Below are positions 6,968-12,146 of a DNA stretch of 12,146 nucleotides, one piece after another. The position numbers and the translations under genes were made by a program. The stretch's first letter is position 1. Each line of letters opens with the position of its first letter. The notes beneath the pieces were generated by a model that had not been told where the DNA came from, made no database searches, and saw only the letters and a program-made list of their open reading frames with translations. Location: contig CAZMUZ010000110.1 in NCBI GenBank assembly GCA_964569315.1, positions 1-12,146 on the forward strand, given 5' to 3'. This stretch comes from CADEFF01 sp964569315 (GTDB lineage: Bacteria; Pseudomonadota; Alphaproteobacteria; Dongiales; Dongiaceae).

Positions 6968-7004
6968 CCCGGGGATCGCCGCGACGGCGGCCATCCCTGG
7001 GTTT
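6968..7004. terminator. long hairpin, candidate terminator between ptsN and the DUF1150 gene
   Basis: Arms 6968-6982 and 6987-7001 pair along 15 positions with one C-C mismatch (6977/6992) and one G-T pair (6971/6998), closing a GACG loop. On the plus strand the stem is followed by TTT (7002-7004). On the minus strand it lies 15 nt past the DUF1150 stop. It is the strongest hairpin in the convergent gap and probably ends transcripts from one or both sides, although the T tract is short. Confidence 0.5.
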
Positions 7005-7016
7005 GCCGGTCGCCGC

Positions 7017-7232
7017 TCAATGCAGGCTGACGGGCTCCAGGTCGTTGTCGCGGATGAGACGAAGCGCGACGTTGCGGTCGGGCGCAAACCCGACCATGCG
7101 ACCGTTTGCGGAATAGATGGCGAAGCCGGACTGTCCATCGACCTCGGCGGGTCGCAGATAGGCGAGCTCGGCGAGCCCGAGCAGGGCCAGGTCCTGGGCC
7201 GATATCGGTCCGATGCGTTCGGTGGTGGTCAT
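7017..7232 (-). CDS. DUF1150 family small protein
   Basis: 71 residues, soluble, acidic to neutral, with no membrane segment. The pattern DLALLGLAELAYLRPAEVDG, then AIYSANG, then RDNDLEPVSLH at the C-terminus matches the alphaproteobacterial DUF1150 family as I know it. The function of that family is not established. Genes of this family commonly sit beside small heat-shock protein genes, and here the start codon lies 1 nt past the hsp20 stop. A strong AAGGAGGA Shine-Dalgarno (7241-7248, minus strand) sits inside the end of hsp20, 8 nt from the ATG. The protein should therefore be made with the chaperone, and a helper role in proteostasis is an inference from that linkage only. Confidence 0.87.
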   Translation of the reverse strand: MTTTERIGPISAQDLALLGLAELAYLRPAEVDGQSGFAIYSANGRMVGFAPDRNVALRLIRDNDLEPVSLH

Positions 7233-7233
7233 C

Positions 7234-7698
7234 TCACTGGTCCTCCTTGCGCGAGCCGCCCGTTACCAGGGCAGCGCGCCTTTCGCCAGCGACGCCTTTG
7301 ATCGCGATGCGCCGCATGGACGTCTCGACTGGCGGCCGCACGAGTTCGATCGCCAGCAATCCGTTGTCCAGCGCGGCGCCGGTCACTTCGACGCCTTCCG
7401 CCAGAACGAAGCTCCGCTGGAACTGCCTCGCGGCGATGCCCCGGTGGAGATAGACGCGGTCGGGATCTTCCTTGCGGCGTCCCCGCACCGTGAGCTGGTT
7501 ATGCTCGATCTGGATGTCGAGATCCTCAAGACCGAACCCGGCCACGGCGACCGTGATGCGCAAGCGGTCTTCTCCGAGCTGCTCGATATTGTATGGAGGG
7601 TACCCTTCGGCCGCCTGCTTGCCGATCCGGTCGAGCGTGCGCTCGAAATGATCGAAGCCGAGCAGCAGGGGGCTGTTGAAGAGCGACAGTCGCGCCAT
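7234..7698 (-). CDS. Class A small heat-shock protein (Hsp20/IbpA type)
   Basis: 154 residues. An ATP-independent holdase that forms oligomers, binds unfolding proteins and passes them to DnaK/ClpB. A short hydrophobic N-terminal arm (1-30) contains LLLGFDHFERTLDRI. The alpha-crystallin domain spans about 33-125, starting with YPPYNIE (33-39, typical of the IbpA/class A group) and containing the signature ALDNGLLAIEL (109-119). The C-terminal IxI anchor is I131-A-I133. The frame is open upstream to 7902, but ATG 7698 is chosen for its excellent AAAGGAGG (7707-7714, minus strand) and because conserved sequence starts there. The leader resembles a ROSE thermometer, so translation is likely induced by heat. 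It is first in an operon with the DUF1150 gene. Confidence 0.96.
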   Translation of the reverse strand: MARLSLFNSPLLLGFDHFERTLDRIGKQAAEGYPPYNIEQLGEDRLRITVAVAGFGLEDLDIQIEHNQLTVRGRRKEDPDRVYLHRGIAARQFQRSFVLAEGVEVTGAALDNGLLAIELVRPPVETSMRRIAIKGVAGERRAALVTGGSRKEDQ

Positions 7699-7796
7699 GG
7701 GAAGCCCCTCCTTTCGAGCGAGCCTTGCGATCGTCGAGCCGCCCGGACCCGGTCCGCGACGACTGCAGCGGCCCTGATTTCCGCGAGCGCCGCTTG
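7699..7796 (-). promoter_or_regulatory. ROSE-like RNA thermometer in the hsp20 leader
   Basis: Read on the minus strand, the leader forms three ordered hairpin units. Stem I pairs AGCGGC (7789-7794) with GCCGCT (7767-7772). Stem II pairs TCGTCG (7757-7762) with CGACGA (7731-7736) and encloses CGGAC-CGG-GTCCG (7744-7756). The last hairpin places TCGCT (7717-7721) opposite AGGAG (7708-7712) across a CGAA loop, extended by AAG (7724-7726) with CTT (7702-7704). TCGCT fits the UYGCU element of ROSE thermometers, in which a G-G pair weakens the helix over the Shine-Dalgarno. The predicted transcription start falls right at stem I. Pairings were found by eye, not by a folding program. Confidence 0.6.
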
Positions 7797-7802
7797 CCCT
7801 GA

Positions 7803-7830
7803 TATTTAGGACGATTCCAGGGTCAATCAA
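7803..7830 (-). promoter_or_regulatory. promoter of hsp20-DUF1150 operon
   Basis: On the minus strand, TTGATT (7825-7830) is followed after 16 nt by TAAATA (7803-7808), or after 17 nt by AAATAT (7802-7807). This looks like a housekeeping sigma-70 promoter. The CCTAAAT part has some likeness to RpoH -10 elements, so heat-shock sigma use cannot be excluded. The predicted start near 7796 gives a leader of about 97 nt. ROSE-controlled genes in rhizobia are generally transcribed from housekeeping promoters, which fits. Confidence 0.55.
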
Positions 7831-7975
7831 CCCCGGCCGAGGGCCGCGAAACCCGAGGCTTTCCGGCGGTCCCGAGCCCGGCCGCCGCCGAGGCGACCCC
7901 ATTTCGCCCGCCGGGGCGCCGGGCTAGTGTGCGGCGCCGTCAGGTTTCATCTGCGACGATCGAAGGGAATTCGCC

Positions 7976-8911
7976 ATGGCCGCCAGCCGCAAAGTCATCA
8001 TCACCTGCGCCGTCACCGGGTCGATCCATACCCCGACCATGACCCCGCATCTGCCGATCACGCCGGACGAGATCGCGCAGGCCTCGATCGAGGCGGCGGA
8101 AGCGGGCGCCTCGGTGATCCATCTCCATGCGCGCGATCCGAAGGACGGGCGGCCGACGCCGGACCCGGCGGTCTTCATGGAGTTCCTGCCGCGGATCAAG
8201 CAGAACACCGACGCGGTCATCAACATCACCACCGGCGGCGGCCACGGCATGACGGTGCAGGATCGCCTCGCCGCACCGCTCAAGACCAAGCCCGAGCTCT
8301 GCTCCTGCAACATGGGCTCGATGAATTTCGGGCTCTATCCGATGCTCGACCGTTACAAGACCTTCAAGCACGAATGGGAATCGAAGCATCTCGAGAACTC
8401 GCGCGACTTCATCTTCCGCAACACCTTCAAGGACATCGAGTTCATCCTGAAGGAGCTCGGCGAGGGCTGCGGCACGCGCTTCGAGTTCGAATGCTACGAC
8501 GTGGGCCACCTCTACAACCTCGCCCACTTCCTCGATCGCAAGCTGGTCAAGCCGCCGCTCTTCGTGCAGACCATCTTCGGTATCCTGGGCGGCATCGGCG
8601 CCGATCCGGAGAACCTGCTCCATATGCGCCGCATCGCTGACGGGCTCTTCGGCAACGATTATCAATGGTCGATTCTCGCCGCCGGCCGGCACCAGATGCC
8701 CTTCGTCACCATGGGCGCCACCATGGGCGGCCATGTCCGCGTGGGGCTCGAGGATTCGATCTATCTGGGGAAGGGTCAGCTCGCGAAGAGCAACGCCGAG
8801 CAGGTGCGCAAGATCCGCACCATCCTCGAAAGCCTGTCGCTCGAGGTCGCGACTCCGGCCGAGAGCCGCCAGATCCTCGCGCTCAAGGGCGCGGATCAGG
8901 TTGGGTTCTGA
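7976..8911 (+). CDS. Beta-keto acid cleavage enzyme (BKACE, DUF849/Kce family)
   Basis: 311 residues. Family members are zinc enzymes that condense a beta-keto acid with acetyl-CoA and split it to acetoacetate and a new acyl-CoA; the best known is 3-keto-5-aminohexanoate cleavage enzyme of lysine fermentation. The TIM-barrel motifs are present: zinc ligands H49 and H51 in HLHARD, CNMGSMNFG (111-119), FECYD (171-175), and R255, E259, D260 in HVRVGLEDS, matching the arginine, zinc-binding glutamate and catalytic aspartate of Kce. It is probably active, but the substrate cannot be named: BKACE subfamilies use many keto acids and no pathway genes flank it. ATG 7976 has AAGGGAA just upstream. The last 16 nt overlap the convergent acyltransferase gene. 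Confidence 0.91.
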   Translation: MAASRKVIITCAVTGSIHTPTMTPHLPITPDEIAQASIEAAEAGASVIHLHARDPKDGRPTPDPAVFMEFLPRIKQNTDAVINITTGGGHGMTVQDRLAAPLKTKPELCSCNMGSMNFGLYPMLDRYKTFKHEWESKHLENSRDFIFRNTFKDIEFILKELGEGCGTRFEFECYDVGHLYNLAHFLDRKLVKPPLFVQTIFGILGGIGADPENLLHMRRIADGLFGNDYQWSILAAGRHQMPFVTMGATMGGHVRVGLEDSIYLGKGQLAKSNAEQVRKIRTILESLSLEVATPAESRQILALKGADQVGF

Positions 8912-9999
8912 ACCTGCGCCAGGCGCCACGGCGCCGATCCGGGCGCCGGCGGCGCCGACCCGCGCGGCCTGAGCGCCGCGCGCAGCCGCTCCACCGGCGC
9001 CTCGACGTAGCGCAGGACACCCCAGGACGCCGCCAGCGAGAGCGGCGTCGCGATCGCGAACATGATCCAGCCGCGCGGGAAGCCGGTCGGGAGGCTGACC
9101 AGCGCGGCGACGAGATGGTGCAGCAGGTAGAACGGATAGGAGAGATCGCCGAGCCTGCTGTCGAGCGAGGCGAGAGTCACGCCGCCGATCCGCACCGCGC
9201 CGGGACGCAGGTGACGCAAGCCCGCCGTCGCCACCGCGGCGATCAGGGTCGCGATCACCGCCGCATATTGCTTGCTCCAGGCGAACGACGTCGCCTGCTC
9301 GCAGAAGCCGCAGAACAGCAGCAGCAGCCCGGCGGCGACAAGGCCTTCGCGCGGCCGGATCCAGCTTGCCCGATGGCCGAAGTGATGGATCATCGCCCCT
9401 ATGGCGAAGGCCAGCGAGGCGATCGGCACCGACCCGCTGACGGCGAGCAGCTTCGGGGCCATCGCGTAGAGGCCGAAGACGATCTGCGCGCTCAGCAGGA
9501 ACCAGATGAAGCAGAACATCCGGTTCCGCCCGACGAAGCCGATGGCGGCGTAGAAGATAAGCTCGTACCCCAGCGACCAGGCCGTCACCACCAGCCGCGG
9601 CCCGAAATCCTGGCCGATGATGGTGAACTGCGCGATCCGGCTCGACGCGGTTTCCGGCCAGCGCAACGCCCCGCTGAAGCGCAGAAGGCCGTCCGGAACG
9701 GCCCAGAGGAGAACGAGGCCGAGGGCGAAGGCGACGTAATAGGTCGGATAGATCCGCAGCACCCGGTTCAGCAGAAATCGCGCGAGGCCGGAGCGCCCGT
9801 CCGCATAGGTGCCGTTGATGAGCAGCGTCATCAGGAAGCCGGACAGCACGAAGAAGGCGAACACCGCCGGCGGGCCCGCATAGTTGCCCTGCACCAGATG
9901 GTATGCGGCGACCAGCAGGGCGAGCAGGATGCGATAGGTTCCGAACATGCCGGGATCCCGAAAGGCCAAGCGCTCCGGTAGCATCCCGATGAAAAACAT
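8896..9999 (-). CDS. Membrane acyltransferase, acyltransferase-3 family (OafA-like)
   Basis: 367 residues if started at ATG 9999; ATG 9984 and ATG 9948 are in-frame alternatives and none has a clear Shine-Dalgarno. These enzymes move acyl groups, often acetyl from acetyl-CoA, across the inner membrane onto surface sugars such as O-antigen or exopolysaccharide. About ten hydrophobic segments are visible. Family motifs: R23 and H34 spaced as R-X10-H in the first helix (YRILLALLVAAYH), FVLSGF, RVLRIYPTYY and SLGYELIFY. There is no C-terminal SGNH hydrolase domain, so it is the short form. No glycan genes flank it, so the acceptor is unknown. The tail repeats GSAP twice from a run of GGCGCC hexamers, and the stop overlaps the BKACE gene on the other strand. 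It is divergent from the EamA gene across 238 nt in which I find no convincing promoter. Confidence 0.9.
   Translation of the reverse strand: MFFIGMLPERLAFRDPGMFGTYRILLALLVAAYHLVQGNYAGPPAVFAFFVLSGFLMTLLINGTYADGRSGLARFLLNRVLRIYPTYYVAFALGLVLLWAVPDGLLRFSGALRWPETASSRIAQFTIIGQDFGPRLVVTAWSLGYELIFYAAIGFVGRNRMFCFIWFLLSAQIVFGLYAMAPKLLAVSGSVPIASLAFAIGAMIHHFGHRASWIRPREGLVAAGLLLLFCGFCEQATSFAWSKQYAAVIATLIAAVATAGLRHLRPGAVRIGGVTLASLDSRLGDLSYPFYLLHHLVAALVSLPTGFPRGWIMFAIATPLSLAASWGVLRYVEAPVERLRAALRPRGSAPPAPGSAPWRLAQVQNPT
8922..8956. repeat. cluster of four GGCGCC palindromes
   Basis: Four copies of the self-complementary hexamer GGCGCC occur in 35 bp (8922-8927, 8930-8935, 8942-8947, 8951-8956). They lie just past the BKACE stop and inside the acyltransferase C-terminal codons. 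Any pair can form a stem, so the stretch may act as a structured end for BKACE transcripts. No T tract is present. Confidence 0.5.
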
Positions 10000-10237
10000 C
10001 CCGTTAACGCGGTTGTCGATCCGGTGCCGCCGCGCCGGTCGGGCGATCCGGCCCGAAGCTTGCCGCGAGAACGCGCGGTCGATAACCTGCCTCGCGTTTG
10101 GCCCGCTCCTCCGGGTTGCGGCGAAAAATTGCCGTGGTTCCGTCGACTCCGCGGTCGGCCCTTGCGGGCGCGAATGAGCCCCGAGGGGTCCGCGGCGCTT
10201 CGGTTGCAACATCGCGCGGCAAGGAATCTTCCCTCTC

Positions 10238-11116
10238 ATGACCGACGATCCCCGCGCCCAGCGTCGTCTCGGCACGCTGCTGGTCGCGCTCTCGGCGATC
10301 TCCTGGAGCAGCGCCGGCTTCTTCACGCGGCTGATCCCGCTCGACCTCTGGACGCTGCTGTTCTGGCGCGGCGCCTTCGGTTGCCTGTTCATCGGCGGAT
10401 ACATCGTCTGGAGCGCGCGCGGGCGCATCGGTGCCTCGGTCCGCGGCTATGGCTGGCCCGGCATCTTCCTCAGCGTCTGCTCGATGCTCGCGACGGCGAC
10501 GCTGATCCCGGCCTTCAAGTTCACCTCCATCGCCAATGTGGTGGTGATCTTCGCGACGGCGCCTTTCTTTTCGGCCGCGCTCGCCTGGCTCTGGATGCGC
10601 GAGAAGGCCTCGGCCGCGACCCTGATCGCCGCTACCGTCGCGCTGCTGGGCGTCGCCTACATGATGGGCGGCGCCTTCGCGGGCATTCAGCTCGGCGATC
10701 TTCTGGCGATCCTCGCGACGATCGTGATCGCGCTCCTGATGGTGGGCATGCGGCGCTATCGCTCGGTGCCGACCCTGCCGATCGCCTTCTTCGCCAATCT
10801 CTTCATCGTCCTTTCCTGTCTTCCCTTCGCCTCGCCGACCGAGGTGACGGGGCTGGACATCCTCTACTCCGCGATGTTCGCCGGCACGACCATGGTCGCC
10901 GGCTACATTCTCCTCCTGGTCGGCTCGCGCATGATCCCGGCGGTGGAGGCGGCCCTCATCGGCACGCTCGAGACGCCGCTGGCGCCGCTCTGGGTATGGA
11001 TCGCCTTCAACGAGGTGCCGGCCGACGCCACCTTCATCGGCGGCGGCGTGGTGCTCGCGGCCCTGATCGGCCATGTGGTGGTGGAGCATCGCCGAAGGTC
11101 CGGCGCGCCGGACTGA
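10238..11116 (+). CDS. EamA/DMT-superfamily transporter
   Basis: 292 residues, inner membrane, about ten transmembrane helices in two EamA repeats (about 12-143 and 152-283). Typical signs are the first helix with AISWSSAGFFTRL, the helix pair around TATLIPAFKFTSIANVVVIFATAPFFSAALAW in the first half, and the matching ALIGTLETPLAPLWVWIAFNE in the second. Family members export or import amino acids, sugars or other metabolites; nothing here tells which. ATG 10238 has AAGGA at 10221-10225, a somewhat long 12 nt away. It stands alone, divergent from the acyltransferase gene and convergent with hpnA, with a 49-nt gap to the hpnA stop that carries a tandem repeat. Confidence 0.93.
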   Translation: MTDDPRAQRRLGTLLVALSAISWSSAGFFTRLIPLDLWTLLFWRGAFGCLFIGGYIVWSARGRIGASVRGYGWPGIFLSVCSMLATATLIPAFKFTSIANVVVIFATAPFFSAALAWLWMREKASAATLIAATVALLGVAYMMGGAFAGIQLGDLLAILATIVIALLMVGMRRYRSVPTLPIAFFANLFIVLSCLPFASPTEVTGLDILYSAMFAGTTMVAGYILLLVGSRMIPAVEAALIGTLETPLAPLWVWIAFNEVPADATFIGGGVVLAALIGHVVVEHRRRSGAPD

Positions 11117-11128
11117 GGCGATCGGCGT

Positions 11129-11160
11129 GCCGGAGAAACCCGCGGCCGGAGAAACCCGCG
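11129..11160. repeat. perfect 16-bp tandem duplication
   Basis: GCCGGAGAAACCCGCG occurs twice with no gap and no mismatch (11129-11144, 11145-11160). It fills most of the 49-bp gap between the convergent EamA and hpnA genes. The junction creates CGCGGCCG. Neither unit forms a convincing terminator by itself. The repeat is directly visible; its role is unknown. Confidence 0.9.
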
Positions 11161-11165
11161 CGTCG

Positions 11166-12146
11166 TCAGGCGCTGCCGAGATAGCCGTTGTGGCGGAACC
11201 AGTCGACCGCATCGCGGATCGCGTCGTTCGCCGGGCGCGCGCGGTAGCCGAGCTCGCGCCGGGCACGGTCGACGGAGAAATACATGCGCTTGCGCGACAT
11301 GCGGACCGCGTCGCGCGTCGCCATCGGCTCGCGGACCATGCCGACGCGCGCCGCCGTTTCGGAGAGGCACGCCACCCCCATCGCGATCGGCCAGGGAATG
11401 CGGCGCCTCGGTGCGCGACGCCCCGTCAGGCCGGCGACGGCGCCGAGTATCTCGGCCAGCGTCAGGTTCTCGCCGCCGAGGATGTAGCGCTCCGCGATCC
11501 GGCCGCGTTCGTAGGCGAGCAAATGCCCGGCCGCGACGTCGTCCACATGCGCGACGTTCAACCCGGTATCCACGAAGACGGGAAGGCGGCCGCGGGCCGC
11601 CGCCACGATGATACGCCCGGTCGGCGTCGGGCGGATGTCGCGCGGCCCGATCGGCGCGGAGGGATTGACCACGACCACCGGCAGCCCGGCCATCGCCATT
11701 TCGGCGACCGCCTGTTCCGCGAGATATTTGGAGCGCTTGTAGTGCCCGACCATGTCGGGCAGCCCGACCGGCGTGGTCTCGTCGGCATCGCTCCCGTCGG
11801 CGCATAGGCCGAGCGTGGCGACGCTGCTGGTATAGACGATGCGGCGCAGGCCGGCCTCCCCTGCAGCCCGCATCAGGGCGCGCGTGCCTTCGACGTTGGT
11901 TCGATAGAGCTCGGCGCGATCGCGCACCCAAAGCCGATAGTCGGCGGCAAGATGGAACAGCCCCTCGCATCCCGCCACGGCCGCCTCGAGCGAACGGGGG
12001 TCCCGCAGATCGCCGATCGCGATCTCGACCGGCAGATCCCGGATCAGGCGGCGATCGGCGCCGGCGCGCACCAGAACCCGCACCGTCGCCCCTTCGGCGA
12101 GCAACCTTCGCGTCAGGGCCGCGCCGATGAAGCCGGTGGCGCCAGT
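11166..12146 (-). CDS. hpnA: Hopanoid-associated sugar epimerase HpnA, 5' end outside window
   Basis: 326 residues are visible; the start lies beyond 12146. The reading frame is open to the edge, where it begins with the Rossmann motif TGATGFIG (residues 1-8 of the visible part), so probably only a few N-terminal residues are missing. This extended short-chain dehydrogenase/NAD-dependent epimerase also shows FHLAADYRLWV, TSSVATLGL (catalytic serine region, about 106-114) and Y136-x3-K140 (YKRSK). The YRLWV and TSSVATLGL stretches are those I associate with HpnA, which occurs with hopanoid genes in alphaproteobacteria; its exact reaction is not well settled. The in-frame TTG at 12104 is not the true start because the NAD-binding motif is upstream of it. 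It is the last gene on its strand, ending 49 nt from the convergent EamA gene, so other hpn genes could only lie to the right. Confidence 0.9.
   Translation of the reverse strand, partial: TGATGFIGAALTRRLLAEGATVRVLVRAGADRRLIRDLPVEIAIGDLRDPRSLEAAVAGCEGLFHLAADYRLWVRDRAELYRTNVEGTRALMRAAGEAGLRRIVYTSSVATLGLCADGSDADETTPVGLPDMVGHYKRSKYLAEQAVAEMAMAGLPVVVVNPSAPIGPRDIRPTPTGRIIVAAARGRLPVFVDTGLNVAHVDDVAAGHLLAYERGRIAERYILGGENLTLAEILGAVAGLTGRRAPRRRIPWPIAMGVACLSETAARVGMVREPMATRDAVRMSRKRMYFSVDRARRELGYRARPANDAIRDAVDWFRHNGYLGSA

Noticed and set aside
7902..7930. Possible promoter TTTCGC / TAGTGT before the BKACE gene
   Set aside because: Only the -10-like hexamer is passable and the -35 match is at chance level, so I could not support it.
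8665..9981. 438-codon plus-strand frame across the BKACE end and acyltransferase
   Set aside because: It is antisense to a membrane protein with clear family motifs. Its product is charged low-complexity sequence, as expected opposite hydrophobic codons.
10000..10237. Divergent gap with inverted repeats (CCGCGG at both ends of about 47 bp, GCCC/GGGC, CCCC/GGGG)
   Set aside because: Short GC palindromes are frequent by chance here, and no -35/-10 pair or operator of convincing quality was found on either strand.
12102..12104. TTG 12104 as the hpnA start codon
   Set aside because: The NAD-binding motif TGATGFIG is encoded in the same open frame to the right of it, so the true start is outside the window.

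Overview
The window reads as chromosomal DNA of a GC-rich alphaproteobacterium. The gene order kdsD-lptC-lptA-lptB-rpoN-hpf-ptsN, a class A small heat-shock protein paired with a DUF1150 protein, and a hopanoid-type epimerase (HpnA) all point there; a Rhodospirillales-like organism is my best guess, from gene order and codon bias only. Every protein gene shows strong G/C third-position bias, which is why long antisense ORFs appear opposite almost all of them. I see no mobile element, phage gene or CRISPR array.

Region 1 (1-755): the 3' half of a tRNA-Leu(CAG) gene cut by the window edge, then a short RNase D-type 3'-5' exonuclease (rnd).

Region 2 (about 800-6887): a dense co-directional block. 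kdsD makes arabinose 5-phosphate for the Kdo sugar of LPS. lptC, lptA and lptB encode the inner-membrane anchor, periplasmic bridge and ATPase of the LPS export machine. rpoN encodes sigma-54, hpf a long-form ribosome hibernation factor, and ptsN the EIIA-Ntr phosphocarrier. A candidate extended -10 promoter precedes kdsD. A very good sigma-70 promoter (TTGACA, 17-nt spacer, TATGTT) precedes hpf, so hpf-ptsN can be transcribed apart from the LPS genes.

Region 3 (6888-7830): a convergent junction with two strong hairpins, then a minus-strand pair hsp20-DUF1150 with a 1-nt gap. The hsp20 leader of about 97 nt folds on paper into a ROSE-like RNA thermometer: two upstream stems and a terminal hairpin in which a UCGCU element faces the AGGAG Shine-Dalgarno. 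This is the most interesting signal in the window.

Region 4 (7976-12146): unlinked single genes: a beta-keto acid cleavage enzyme (DUF849/BKACE, +), an integral-membrane acyltransferase-3 protein (-) whose end overlaps the BKACE gene antisense, an EamA/DMT transporter (+), and the 3' part of hpnA (-), which runs off the right edge. A perfect 16-bp tandem duplication lies between the EamA gene and hpnA.
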